A DNA stretch of 64,000 nucleotides from Mycobacterium sp. Root265 (GTDB lineage: Bacteria; Actinomycetota; Actinomycetes; Mycobacteriales; Mycobacteriaceae): the NCBI RefSeq assembly GCF_001428895.1, contig NZ_LMJA01000012.1, positions 1,313-65,312 on the forward strand, given 5' to 3'. How positions within the stretch are numbered: the first letter of the stretch is position 1; every line of letters starts with the position of its first letter. The notes under the pieces are model-generated. The model did no database searches. It had not been told where the DNA came from and saw only the letters and a list, made by a program, of their open reading frames with translations. Below, in pieces: positions 33,910 through 42,332 of the stretch. The translations under genes were made by a program, and so were the position numbers.

Positions 33910-34782
33910 CTACTGCGGTTCCGGCACGTGGAAATGCTCGTCACGCAGCCGGAACGCCTCCTTGGTCCCGTGCTGGGCGCGGGTCTTGACGAAGTTGAAC
34001 TCCCCCGGCGAAAACTGCAGGTTGGTGCCGTAGGCGTGGAACATGTAGCTCGCGACCTCTTCGCCCTGATACGCCTGACTCTGCTCGACCCACCGGAAGG
34101 CTTCCTTGGCGATGACCACGCCGTCGGCGGGCATCTTGGCGGCCTTCTGTGCCCAGTACTGCGCCCGGGCCGCGACCTTGTCGGCATCGCAGGTGTCGGT
34201 GAAGACACCGAGGTGCTCGACGGTGCCGGCTTCGATGATGTCGCCGGTGAGCAGCATCCGGCGCGCCAGCACCGGGCCGAGCCGGTGGAAGAACATGTGC
34301 AGGCTGCCCAGCGCCGGACCCAGGAAACGGGTGGCGGGCATCCCGATCTTGGTGTCGCGGGCGATCACCGAGATGTCGGTCATCAGTGCCATCTCGAAAC
34401 CGCCGCCGAGGGCGTAGCCGCTGATCTCGCCGACGGTGACCTTCGGGAAGCCCAGGAAGTTGTGGTAGAAGTCAAACGACTTGCGGTCCACCGTGAGTCG
34501 GCGGCGCTGGCTGGGCCGGGACTTCTTGGGAGCGGACTCCTTCTCCTTCTCGCCATACCAGCCGTAGGCATTGTTCATATCGGCGCCGGTGCTGAACACG
34601 CCCTCGGCACCGCGCAGCAACACGACGGTGATGTCGTCATCATCGGCGACGGTATCGAGGTGGCGCGCGATCTCATCGCGCATGGCCGCGTCATAGGAGT
34701 TGCGCTGTTTCGGGTTGTTGAAGGTGATGGTGGCGATGCGTCGATCCGCATCGACCTCGAAGAGCACCCGGTCGTCAGTCAT
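33910..34782 (-). CDS. Atypical crotonase-family protein
   Basis: A 290-residue crotonase-fold protein. Oxyanion blocks GVFSTGADMNNA and GYALGGGFEMAL are kept, but the region carrying catalytic glutamates reads IGMPATRFLGPALGS with no acid at either site. An extra basic stretch (about residues 75-100, rich in Lys/Arg) interrupts the usual fold after the first oxyanion loop. It may catalyse a non-hydratase reaction or be structural. It overlaps the GntR gene by 8 bp and so is co-expressed with it. Confidence 0.82.
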   Translation of the reverse strand: MTDDRVLFEVDADRRIATITFNNPKQRNSYDAAMRDEIARHLDTVADDDDITVVLLRGAEGVFSTGADMNNAYGWYGEKEKESAPKKSRPSQRRRLTVDRKSFDFYHNFLGFPKVTVGEISGYALGGGFEMALMTDISVIARDTKIGMPATRFLGPALGSLHMFFHRLGPVLARRMLLTGDIIEAGTVEHLGVFTDTCDADKVAARAQYWAQKAAKMPADGVVIAKEAFRWVEQSQAYQGEEVASYMFHAYGTNLQFSPGEFNFVKTRAQHGTKEAFRLRDEHFHVPEPQ

Positions 34783-35533
34783 GCGAAATCAGCCTCGCTT
34801 CAATGGTTTTATCGGTTCCGGCGGCCAGCGTGGTCCGCCGGGCCGCGGTCAGATGGTCGGCCGCCAGCTTGGTGGCGCGCGCGACATTGCCCTCGGAGAT
34901 CGCGGCGAGCAGACGCTGATGGTCACGCAGGGCTGCCCGCATCGTCTTCTCGTTCACGTCGTCGCCCCACACCTGCGACTCGTGGGTGGACCAGATCAGT
35001 TCCAGCGAGCCGATCAGCAGGATCATCGGCTCGTTACCGCACCGCGCCACCAGGACCTCGTGGAAGCGGCGAGCATTGCGCACGTACTGCGCCGAATCAT
35101 CGAACTGTGCCGTCTGGGTGTCGATCTCGGCCTGCAGATGCGGTACCACCTCGGTGGCGCGATCCGCGCGGGCCGCGCACATGCCCGCGCAGATCGGCTC
35201 CAGGTGCAGCAGGGCGCCGCTGACATCGGCCGGGGTGGCGGCGCGGGTCTGCAGCACCATGCTGATCATGTGTGCGGTGCGTTCCGCGGACGGCAGCTGG
35301 ACCACCGCCCCGCCCATGTTGCCCCGTCGCACCGAGATCAGGCCGTCGGTCTCCAACAGGTGGATCGCCTCGCGCAGCGCCGGCGGGCTGACGCCGAACT
35401 CCTGGAACAAATTCTCCTGGGTCGGCAGGATGTCACCGGCACGCAGCCGACCGGACAGGATGTCGTCACGCAGTTTGGACGCAACGATCTCGGCAACCCG
35501 TGGCTGCCGGATGCGCCGGGCGCGTCCTTCCAT
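34775..35533 (-). CDS. GntR/FadR-family transcriptional regulator
   Basis: A 252-residue GntR regulator of the FadR/FCD type: N-terminal winged helix (IVASKLRDDILSGRLRAGDILPTQENL then SPPALREAIHLLE) and an all-helical FCD ligand domain. Start ATG 35533, because the longer frame upstream crosses the opposing operon's promoter. A near-perfect dyad with CTTGTACAAG lies 17 bp upstream, between this gene and the divergent crotonase/ligase operon. It probably controls both in response to an acyl-CoA or organic acid. Confidence 0.89.
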   Translation of the reverse strand: MEGRARRIRQPRVAEIVASKLRDDILSGRLRAGDILPTQENLFQEFGVSPPALREAIHLLETDGLISVRRGNMGGAVVQLPSAERTAHMISMVLQTRAATPADVSGALLHLEPICAGMCAARADRATEVVPHLQAEIDTQTAQFDDSAQYVRNARRFHEVLVARCGNEPMILLIGSLELIWSTHESQVWGDDVNEKTMRAALRDHQRLLAAISEGNVARATKLAADHLTAARRTTLAAGTDKTIEARLISHD

Positions 35534-35549
35534 CGACGACCTTTCCTTG

Positions 35550-35567
35550 CTAACTTGTACAAGATAG
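35550..35567. promoter_or_regulatory. GntR/FadR operator
   Basis: CTAACTTGTACAAGATAG is an 18-bp dyad with one mismatched pair around the perfect core CTTGTACAAG. The TTGTACAA core and its position just upstream of the gntR ATG fit a FadR-subfamily site. Confidence 0.65.
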
Positions 35568-35580
35568 TAACCGCATCGCC

Positions 35581-35599
35581 TACTGTATGGGCAACTGTA
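35581..35599. promoter_or_regulatory. TACTGTAA-type operator, copy 7 (degenerate)
   Basis: TACTGTATGGGCAACTGTA matches at 12 of 16 positions. It lies 26 bp upstream of the first crotonase of the six-gene rightward operon and 14 bp after the FadR-type dyad, suggesting dual control. Confidence 0.45.
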
Positions 35600-35624
35600 T
35601 AGATATGGAAAGGCCGGGTGCCAG

Positions 35625-36419
35625 GTGAGCGACGGTTCGGTGACCACCTCCCGCAGAGACTCCGTCCTGCGGATCACGCTCGATCGGCAGGCACGCCGAA
35701 ACTCCCTGGACCACGAGATGATCGACGATCTGGTCGGCATCCTGACCGCTGCCGCCAGTGATGATTCGCTGCGCGCCCTCTTCATCACCGGCGCCGGTGA
35801 CCACTTCTGCACCGGTGCCGACTGGGTGTCCACCAATGCGTCCGACGAACGTCCCCGCACCGGCGACCTGGTCCGGCGCATCCCGCACACCGCCCACCGG
35901 GTGATCGAACTCGTCGCCACCATCCACCTGCCGGTGGTCTGCGCTGTCCGCGGCTGGGCCGTCGGGCTGGGCTGCAACCTGGCCCTGGCCGCGGACTTCA
36001 CCGTCGCCGACACCGGCGCCACCTTCTGGGAGCCGTTCATCTCCCGCGGGTTCAGCCCGGACTCGGGTTCCACCTGGTTGCTCCCCCGGCTGGCCGGCGT
36101 GGCCCGCGCCAAGCGGATGCTGTTGCTCGGCGAGAAGGTCAGCGGCACCGACGCCGCCGACTGGGGGCTGATCCACGGCGCGGTGCCCGCCGACGAGGTG
36201 CAGACCGCCGCCGATGAACTGCTGGCCCGGCTGTCCAGTGGACCCACGGTCGCCATCGGGCTGGCCAAACAGGCCATCGCCTACGGCCAGCACGCCACCC
36301 TGCCCCAGTCCATGAACCAGGAGCTCTCCAATCTGGAACTCTCCTGCCGCACCGCCGATTTCAAAGAGGGCCTGGCCGCGTTCCGGGAACGCCGCGACCC
36401 CGACTTCCAGGGGCGCTGA
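35625..36419 (+). CDS. Enoyl-CoA hydratase family protein, first of three
   Basis: A 264-residue crotonase. Oxyanion segments HFCTGADWVS and GWAVGLGCNLAL are present. The catalytic region reads FWEPFISRGFSPDSGSTW: the first acid is displaced and the second is Asp rather than Glu. GTG at 35625 is the start. It opens a tightly packed operon of three crotonases and three AMP-ligases ending at 42332. Closest in plan to paaG/EchA-like proteins; reaction unknown. Confidence 0.86.
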   Translation: MSDGSVTTSRRDSVLRITLDRQARRNSLDHEMIDDLVGILTAAASDDSLRALFITGAGDHFCTGADWVSTNASDERPRTGDLVRRIPHTAHRVIELVATIHLPVVCAVRGWAVGLGCNLALAADFTVADTGATFWEPFISRGFSPDSGSTWLLPRLAGVARAKRMLLLGEKVSGTDAADWGLIHGAVPADEVQTAADELLARLSSGPTVAIGLAKQAIAYGQHATLPQSMNQELSNLELSCRTADFKEGLAAFRERRDPDFQGR

Positions 36420-36427
36420 AAGGAATC

Positions 36428-37231
36428 ATGAGCTACGACACGATCACCTATGACGTCGACGGCCACAAGGCCACCATCACCATGAACCGGCCCGACGCGC
36501 TCAACGCGTTGTCACCGCACATGATCACCGAACTGCGGGCGGCCTATCAGCAGGCCGAGGACGATAACAACGTGTGGCTGATGATCGTCACCGCCAATGG
36601 GCGGGCGTTCTGCACCGGCGCCGATGTCAAGGAGATCCCCGGCGACGGCAAGGTGCTCAACGAACGCCCATACCTGTCCACCTACGAACAGTGGGAGGCC
36701 CCACAGGAGGGCACCCCGCCGTTTCGGACCATGACCAAACCCGTCATCGTCGCCGTCAACGGAATCTGTTGCGGTGCAGGGCTGGACTGGGTGACCACCG
36801 GGGATATCGTCATCGCCTCGGACAAGGCCACCTTCTTCGACCCGCATGTCAGCATCGGCCTGGTCGCCGCCCGGGAGATGGTGCGCCTGGCCAAGGCGCT
36901 GCCCCGGTCGGTCGCCCTGCGGATGGCGCTGATGGGCAAGCACGAGCGGATGACAGTGCAACGCGCCTACGAACTCGGGTTGATCACCGAGATCGTCGAG
37001 CACGACAAACTGCTGGAGCGCGCGCACGAGATTGCCGACACCGTGAATCTCAATGCGCCGCTGGCGGTACGGGGTACCCGGCTCGCCATCCACAAGACCC
37101 TGGACCTGCCGTTGCACGAGGGTGAGATCCTGGCCGAGACGTTCCGGGAACGGGTCACCCGCACCGAGGATGCGCTGGAGGGGCCGCGCGCGTTCGTGGA
37201 GAAGCGCAAGCCCAACTGGCAGGCCCGGTAG
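36428..37231 (+). CDS. Enoyl-CoA hydratase family protein, second of three
   Basis: A 267-residue crotonase with FCTGADVKEIP and NGICCGAGLDWV. The catalytic loop FFDPHVSIGLVAAREM places Asp where hydratases have Glu. The next gene has a similar FFDSHVS loop, so these two are close paralogues. Nine bases separate it from the first crotonase gene. Confidence 0.87.
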   Translation: MSYDTITYDVDGHKATITMNRPDALNALSPHMITELRAAYQQAEDDNNVWLMIVTANGRAFCTGADVKEIPGDGKVLNERPYLSTYEQWEAPQEGTPPFRTMTKPVIVAVNGICCGAGLDWVTTGDIVIASDKATFFDPHVSIGLVAAREMVRLAKALPRSVALRMALMGKHERMTVQRAYELGLITEIVEHDKLLERAHEIADTVNLNAPLAVRGTRLAIHKTLDLPLHEGEILAETFRERVTRTEDALEGPRAFVEKRKPNWQAR

Positions 37232-37233
37232 TC

Positions 37234-38010
37234 ATGGCAGCCACCATCCTGCTCGATTTCGACCACCACACGCACGTCGCCACCATCACGCTCAACCGCC
37301 CCGACGCGCTGAACTCGTTCAACCGCGCCATGTGCCACGAGATGCGCGATGCCTGGCACACCATCAAGGACGACGAGGGCATCAACGCCGTGGTGCTGCG
37401 CGCCGCCGGTGACCGCGCCTTCAGCGCGGGACTGGACGTCAAATCCAGCTATGGACAACCCGGGATCGTGTGGAACCACGAGGATCCGGGCGAGCTGCTC
37501 AGCCCCAAATGGCAGAAGATGTGGAAGCCGGTGGTCTGCGCGGTACAGGGCATGTGCACCGCGGGAGCGTTGTACTTCGTCAACGAGTCCGATGTGGTGA
37601 TCTGCTCACAGGAGGCCACCTTCTTCGACTCCCATGTCAGTGCCGGGCTGGTGTCAGCGCTGGAGCCGATCGGGCTGATGCGCCGGGTCGGTCTCGGGGA
37701 CACCCTGCGGATGGCGTTGATGGGCAACGACGAGCGCGTCGGCGCCGACACCGCGCTGCGGATCGGACTGGTCACCGAGGTGGTGTCCCGAGACGCACTG
37801 TGGAGCCGGGCCGAGGAGATCGCCACCGCCATCGCCGCGAAACCACCGACCGCGACCCAGGGCACCGTCAAGGCCATCTGGGAGTCACTGGACAAACCGT
37901 ACCGGGCCGCGATGGACCACGGACTGATCTACACCCGGCTGGGCAACCCGATCGCCAAGGATGAGCTCGCCGCACGACCGATCCCCAAGACGCCGCCACG
38001 GATCCGTTGA
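37234..38010 (+). CDS. Enoyl-CoA hydratase family protein, third of three
   Basis: A 258-residue crotonase, paralogous to the preceding one (FFDSHVSAGLVSALEP versus FFDPHVSIGLVAAREM). Oxyanion blocks AFSAGLDVKSS and GMCTAGALYFV. The C-terminal helix is longer and proline-rich (PIPKTPPRIR). It starts two bases after the previous gene and overlaps the first ligase by one base (TGATG). The two paralogues could be subunits of a mixed crotonase (speculative). Confidence 0.87.
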   Translation: MAATILLDFDHHTHVATITLNRPDALNSFNRAMCHEMRDAWHTIKDDEGINAVVLRAAGDRAFSAGLDVKSSYGQPGIVWNHEDPGELLSPKWQKMWKPVVCAVQGMCTAGALYFVNESDVVICSQEATFFDSHVSAGLVSALEPIGLMRRVGLGDTLRMALMGNDERVGADTALRIGLVTEVVSRDALWSRAEEIATAIAAKPPTATQGTVKAIWESLDKPYRAAMDHGLIYTRLGNPIAKDELAARPIPKTPPRIR

Positions 38011-39443
38011 TGTCCCATCCGCTTTCGCGACGCATCAGCACCGTACTGGACCTGGATCCGTCGGCGCCGGCGCTGCAGTACGACGGCCAGTGGTCCAGCT
38101 GGGGGCAACTCGCCACCCTGGCGCGGCGCATCGGCGCGCTCACCGGCCCCGTCCGGGTCGGGATCATGCTGCGCAATCAGCCCGCCCACGTCGCCGCCCT
38201 GCTCGGCGTGCTGGAGACCGGCGGCACCGTCGTGGTCATCAACCCGTCCCGCGGCGATGACCGCACCCGCGCCGATATCGCCGCACTCGGGCTGCCGGTC
38301 CTCATCGGGCTGGACGACGACATCGCCAACCTGGTGACACCGTCGGTCACCGGCACGGTGATCACCATCTCCGATCTCCACACCGCCCCGACGGAGTTGT
38401 TGGGCACCACCATCGATGACGCCCGCCGCCCCGGCGTCGCGGTGTGGATGTTGACCAGCGGGACCACCGGACCACCGAAGCGCGTCGACCTCACCTACGA
38501 CATGCTGGCCCGCAGCGTGCTGGGACAGCTGCCGTGGCACGAACCCACCGAGCTGCGGCGCGGGGTGGCGATAGTGAACTCCCCGCTGGTGCACGTCGGC
38601 GGGGTGTTCCGGATCCTGCTGTGTATCAGCGAAGCCCGGTCATTCGTGCTGCTCCCCAAGTTCGACCTGCAGCGCTGGGCCGACGCCGTGCGTGAGCACA
38701 CACCGCGCGCGGTCTCTCTGGTGCCGGCGGCGCTGCGGATGGTGCTGCACTCCGAACTCACCCGTGAGGATCTCGCCGGCGTGCGTGCGGTCACCTCCGG
38801 GACCGCCCCGTTGTCCGCCGACGATGCCGACGCCTTCACCGCGAAGTTCGGCATACCGGTCCTGACCTCTTATGCGGCCACCGAATTCGGCGGCGGGGTG
38901 GCCGGTTGGACGCTGGCCGACCATCAGCAGTACTGGCAGGCCAAGCGTGGCAGCGTGGGCCGGGCGAATCCCGGTGCGCAGTTACGGGTGGTCGACGAGG
39001 CGGGGCGCGTCCTCGGCCCGGACGAGCACGGGTTGTTGGAAGTCATTCCTGCCCAGATGTCTTCCAGGGACTGGATCCGCACCACCGACCTCGCGCGCAT
39101 CGACGCCGACGGGTTCGTGTGGATCTTGGGCCGCGCCGATCAGGCCATCATCCGAGGTGGCTTCAAGGTGATGCCCGACGATGTGCGCACCGCCCTGGAG
39201 AGCCACCCCGCGGTACGCGGCGCGGCGGTGATCGGCCGGGCCGATGAGCGCCTCGGCGAGACCCCGGTCGCGATGGTCGAACTGCACGGTCAGGCCTCCG
39301 CCGAAGAGTTGGCGGAGTACCTCGGCGCTCGACTGGCCCGTTACGAAATCCCCACCGACATCGCCATCGTCGAGGTGATACCGCGCACCCCGTCCGGCAA
39401 GGCCGATCTCGGGGCGGTACGAGAGCATTTCGCCGGCTCATGA
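38010..39443 (+). CDS. AMP-dependent acyl-CoA ligase, first of three
   Basis: A 477-residue ligase, shorter than classical FadD proteins. Loop LTSGTTGPPKRVDLTY (the usual glycine after PPK is Arg), YAATEFGGG, the TTDLARIDADG hinge and the C-terminal lysine PSGKADLG are present. The altered loop may lower activity or change specificity. Start ATG 38010 overlapping the crotonase stop. Its AMP-forming reaction would activate a carboxylic acid before the crotonases act. Confidence 0.88.
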   Translation: MSHPLSRRISTVLDLDPSAPALQYDGQWSSWGQLATLARRIGALTGPVRVGIMLRNQPAHVAALLGVLETGGTVVVINPSRGDDRTRADIAALGLPVLIGLDDDIANLVTPSVTGTVITISDLHTAPTELLGTTIDDARRPGVAVWMLTSGTTGPPKRVDLTYDMLARSVLGQLPWHEPTELRRGVAIVNSPLVHVGGVFRILLCISEARSFVLLPKFDLQRWADAVREHTPRAVSLVPAALRMVLHSELTREDLAGVRAVTSGTAPLSADDADAFTAKFGIPVLTSYAATEFGGGVAGWTLADHQQYWQAKRGSVGRANPGAQLRVVDEAGRVLGPDEHGLLEVIPAQMSSRDWIRTTDLARIDADGFVWILGRADQAIIRGGFKVMPDDVRTALESHPAVRGAAVIGRADERLGETPVAMVELHGQASAEELAEYLGARLARYEIPTDIAIVEVIPRTPSGKADLGAVREHFAGS

Positions 39444-40879
39444 TTGGGTCGCTTGTCGACCTGATCCGCCGCCGGGCGGATCACGTCCTGCTGATCTGCG
39501 ACGACGAACGACTCACCTATGCCGCGGCGGACCTGCGATCCACGGAACTCGCGCGTGGCCTCGTCGGGCTGGGTGCCGGGAAGGGCACCCACGTCGGGCT
39601 GCTGTACCCCAACGGCGCCGCCTTCGTGGTCGGGATGCTGGCCGCCGCGCGCATCGGTGCGGTAGTGGTGCCGTTCTCCACTTTCCAGACCGCCGCGGAG
39701 TTGACGACCCAGCTGATCGACAGTGACACCGAGATCCTCTTGGCGGCAGCATCGTTCCGCCAGCACGACTATCGGCAGCTGTTGGCCGGCATCGATGCGC
39801 CATGCCTGCGCCATGTGCTCTTCGACCCGCCGTCGGCGGCCGAACCCGACCTGACCGGGCTGCAAGCTGACGTCGACGGCTCCGATCCACTGGCGATCAT
39901 CTACACCTCCGGGTCGACCGGCCCACCCAAGGGCGCGGTGCACACCCACGCCGGGTTGCTCGGGCATCAGCGCAATCTCAACGAGATCCGCGGGCTGACG
40001 GCCTCGGACACCTTGTTCTGCAATTCGCCGTTCTTCTGGATCGGCGGCTTCGCGTTCGGGCTGCTCGCCACCATCGTCGCCGGGTCCACGTTGGTCTGCT
40101 CGAATGCCAGCGATGCGGGCGAAACCCTGGATCTGTTGGAGGCGGTGCGCCCCAACGTCACCAACGGCTTTGCGGCGGGTATCGCGCATCTGACCCGTCA
40201 CCCCAGCTTCGCCGACCGGGACCTGTCCGCGCTGCGACGCGGCAATCTGTACCCGATCATGGCGCCGGACGTCCGGCCGTCCGATCCCGAGTTGCGGCAC
40301 AACATGCTGGGGATGACCGAGGCCGGCAGTGTGCTGCTGATCGACGGTGACGAGTCCGATCAGCCCGAGCACCGGCGCGGTAGCTTCGGCCGTCCCGCAC
40401 CGGGTTTCGACACCAAGGTGCTCGCCACCGGTGAGCTCTGTATCCGCGGGCCGTACGTCATGCAGGGCTACTACGGACGCAGCCGCGAGGACTGCTTCGA
40501 CGCCGACGGCTGGTTTCACACCGGCGATCTGGTGCGTGTCGACGCGGACGGCTACTTCTATTACCTGACCCGCGCCGGTTCGATGATCAAGACCTCCGGA
40601 GCCAATGTCACGCCCGGCGAGGTGCAGAAAGCCCTCGCGGCGCAGGGATTCGTCGCCCATGTGCTGGGTCTGCCCGACGCGCAGCGCGGACAGATCGTGG
40701 CCGCCGTGATCGTCAGTGACGGTCCGGTCGACACCGAGGCGCTCCGCCGGGGCTTGCGGGAGACGCTGTCGTCCTACAAGGTGCCCAGACGGTTCCTCAC
40801 GTGCCGCCCCGCCGATGTCCCGATGTTGTCCAGCGGGAAAATCGACATGCCCGCGTTGGCGAGGCTCTTCGATGACTGA
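39440..40879 (+). CDS. AMP-dependent acyl-CoA ligase, second of three
   Basis: A 479-residue ligase with the standard loop YTSGSTGPPKGAVHTH, LGMTEAGS, the HTGDLVRVDADG hinge and the SSGKIDMP lysine. It overlaps the preceding gene by ATGA and the following by 8 bp. All catalytic positions look intact. More similar to the third ligase than to the first by eye. Confidence 0.89.
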   Translation: MIGSLVDLIRRRADHVLLICDDERLTYAAADLRSTELARGLVGLGAGKGTHVGLLYPNGAAFVVGMLAAARIGAVVVPFSTFQTAAELTTQLIDSDTEILLAAASFRQHDYRQLLAGIDAPCLRHVLFDPPSAAEPDLTGLQADVDGSDPLAIIYTSGSTGPPKGAVHTHAGLLGHQRNLNEIRGLTASDTLFCNSPFFWIGGFAFGLLATIVAGSTLVCSNASDAGETLDLLEAVRPNVTNGFAAGIAHLTRHPSFADRDLSALRRGNLYPIMAPDVRPSDPELRHNMLGMTEAGSVLLIDGDESDQPEHRRGSFGRPAPGFDTKVLATGELCIRGPYVMQGYYGRSREDCFDADGWFHTGDLVRVDADGYFYYLTRAGSMIKTSGANVTPGEVQKALAAQGFVAHVLGLPDAQRGQIVAAVIVSDGPVDTEALRRGLRETLSSYKVPRRFLTCRPADVPMLSSGKIDMPALARLFDD

Positions 40880-42332
40880 CACCATCGACGGACTGATCCG
40901 CGCGCGGGCCGCCGAGAGCAAGCCGATGGTGATCGACCCGGACACCCGGATCAGTTACAGCGAGCTCGCCACGAGCACCGCCGCGTTGGGCGCCGGCCTG
41001 CTCGCCGCCGGAATCGTCAAGGGCACCCGGGTCGGGCTGATCATGCCCAACAGCGCTGACTGGGTGCGGATCGCGCTGGCCGTCACCCGGATCGGCGCGG
41101 TGCTGGTGCCACTGAGCACACTACTCACCACATCGGAGGTCACCGCACAGCTGCGTACGGCGTCGGTCCAGCATCTTATCGCCGTCGAGGAGTTCCGCGG
41201 CCGCCGCTACACACCGGATCCGGTGCCATCCCTGCGCCGGGTCTGGACGCCGAGCGAGGTGCTGGCATTGCGCGGCGCCGCGGCGTTCCCACCCGTGCGG
41301 CCCGCCGACCCGTTGGTCATCATGTTCACCTCGGGCAGCAGCGGGCCGCCGAAGGGGGTTCTGCATTCCCACGGCAGTGCGCTGGCCGCGGTGCGTTCCG
41401 GGCTGGACGCACGCCTCATCACCGAGGACACCCGGCTGTATCTGCCGATGCCGTTCTTCTGGGTGGGTGGTTTCGGGGCCGGGATCCTGTCGGCGCTGCT
41501 GGCGGGCGCCACCCTGGTGACCGAGCCGATCCCGCAGGCCGAGTCGACGCTGGATCTGCTTCGCCGCGAACGGGTCACGCTGTTTCGCGGATGGCCGGAC
41601 CAGGCAGCGGCGCTGGCACGCTATCTGTCGGAGCCGTTACCCGATCTGCGGGTGGGAAGCCTGGAGGCGCTGTTGGCGCCGGAGCTGCGATCGGCATCGG
41701 GTGCGCGCGCCTCACTGTTCGGGATGACCGAATCGTTCGGGCCGTACAGCGGATACCCCGCCGACGCCGATATGCCGCAATCGACTTGGGGCAGTTGCGG
41801 GAAGCCGTTCGCCGGGATGGATGTGCGGATCGCCGATGTCCAGACGGGTGCGCCCATGCCCGCCGGCGAGGTGGGCCAGATCCAGATCCGCGGACCGCAC
41901 GTCCTGCGCGGGATCTGCCGGCGCAGCCGCGAGGAGGTGTTCACCCCGGACGGGTACTACCCCACCGGTGATCTCGGGTTTCTCGATGCGGACGGGTTCC
42001 TGTTCTACCGGGGCCGGTCCGATGACATGTTCAAGGTCAGTGGCGCGACGGTGTACCCCAGCGAGGTGGAACGTGCGCTGCGTGGGATCGCCGGGATACG
42101 GGCGGTGTTCGTGGTCGATGTGGACGGCCGTGTCGCCGCCGCCGTGGTGACGAGTCTGTCCGCCAACGAGTTACGCGCGGCGGCCAAAGAGGTGCTCAGC
42201 GCCTTCAAGGTCCCGACGGTCTGGTTGATCCTGGACAGCGAGGACGCGGTTCCGTTCGGCGCCACCGGCAAGGTCGACAAGCACCGGATCCGCGAGATGA
42301 TCCAGGCGTCAGACGATGGCGCCGGCCCGTAG
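40872..42332 (+). CDS. AMP-dependent acyl-CoA ligase, third of three
   Basis: A 486-residue ligase with FTSGSSGPPKGVLHSH, FGMTESFG, PTGDLGFLDADG and ATGKVDKHR. Start ATG 40872 inside the end of the previous gene; the longer frame upstream is a shadow. Ends the operon and overlaps the convergent CoA-transferase by 24 bp. Three adjacent ligases suggest either several acids in one pathway or a diverging family. Confidence 0.88.
   Translation: MTDTIDGLIRARAAESKPMVIDPDTRISYSELATSTAALGAGLLAAGIVKGTRVGLIMPNSADWVRIALAVTRIGAVLVPLSTLLTTSEVTAQLRTASVQHLIAVEEFRGRRYTPDPVPSLRRVWTPSEVLALRGAAAFPPVRPADPLVIMFTSGSSGPPKGVLHSHGSALAAVRSGLDARLITEDTRLYLPMPFFWVGGFGAGILSALLAGATLVTEPIPQAESTLDLLRRERVTLFRGWPDQAAALARYLSEPLPDLRVGSLEALLAPELRSASGARASLFGMTESFGPYSGYPADADMPQSTWGSCGKPFAGMDVRIADVQTGAPMPAGEVGQIQIRGPHVLRGICRRSREEVFTPDGYYPTGDLGFLDADGFLFYRGRSDDMFKVSGATVYPSEVERALRGIAGIRAVFVVDVDGRVAAAVVTSLSANELRAAAKEVLSAFKVPTVWLILDSEDAVPFGATGKVDKHRIREMIQASDDGAGP

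Noticed and set aside
9865-42332. Assigning specific FadD/EchA numbers or a steroid substrate
   Set aside because: Family resemblance is clear, but gene-level orthology and substrate cannot be settled by reading alone.
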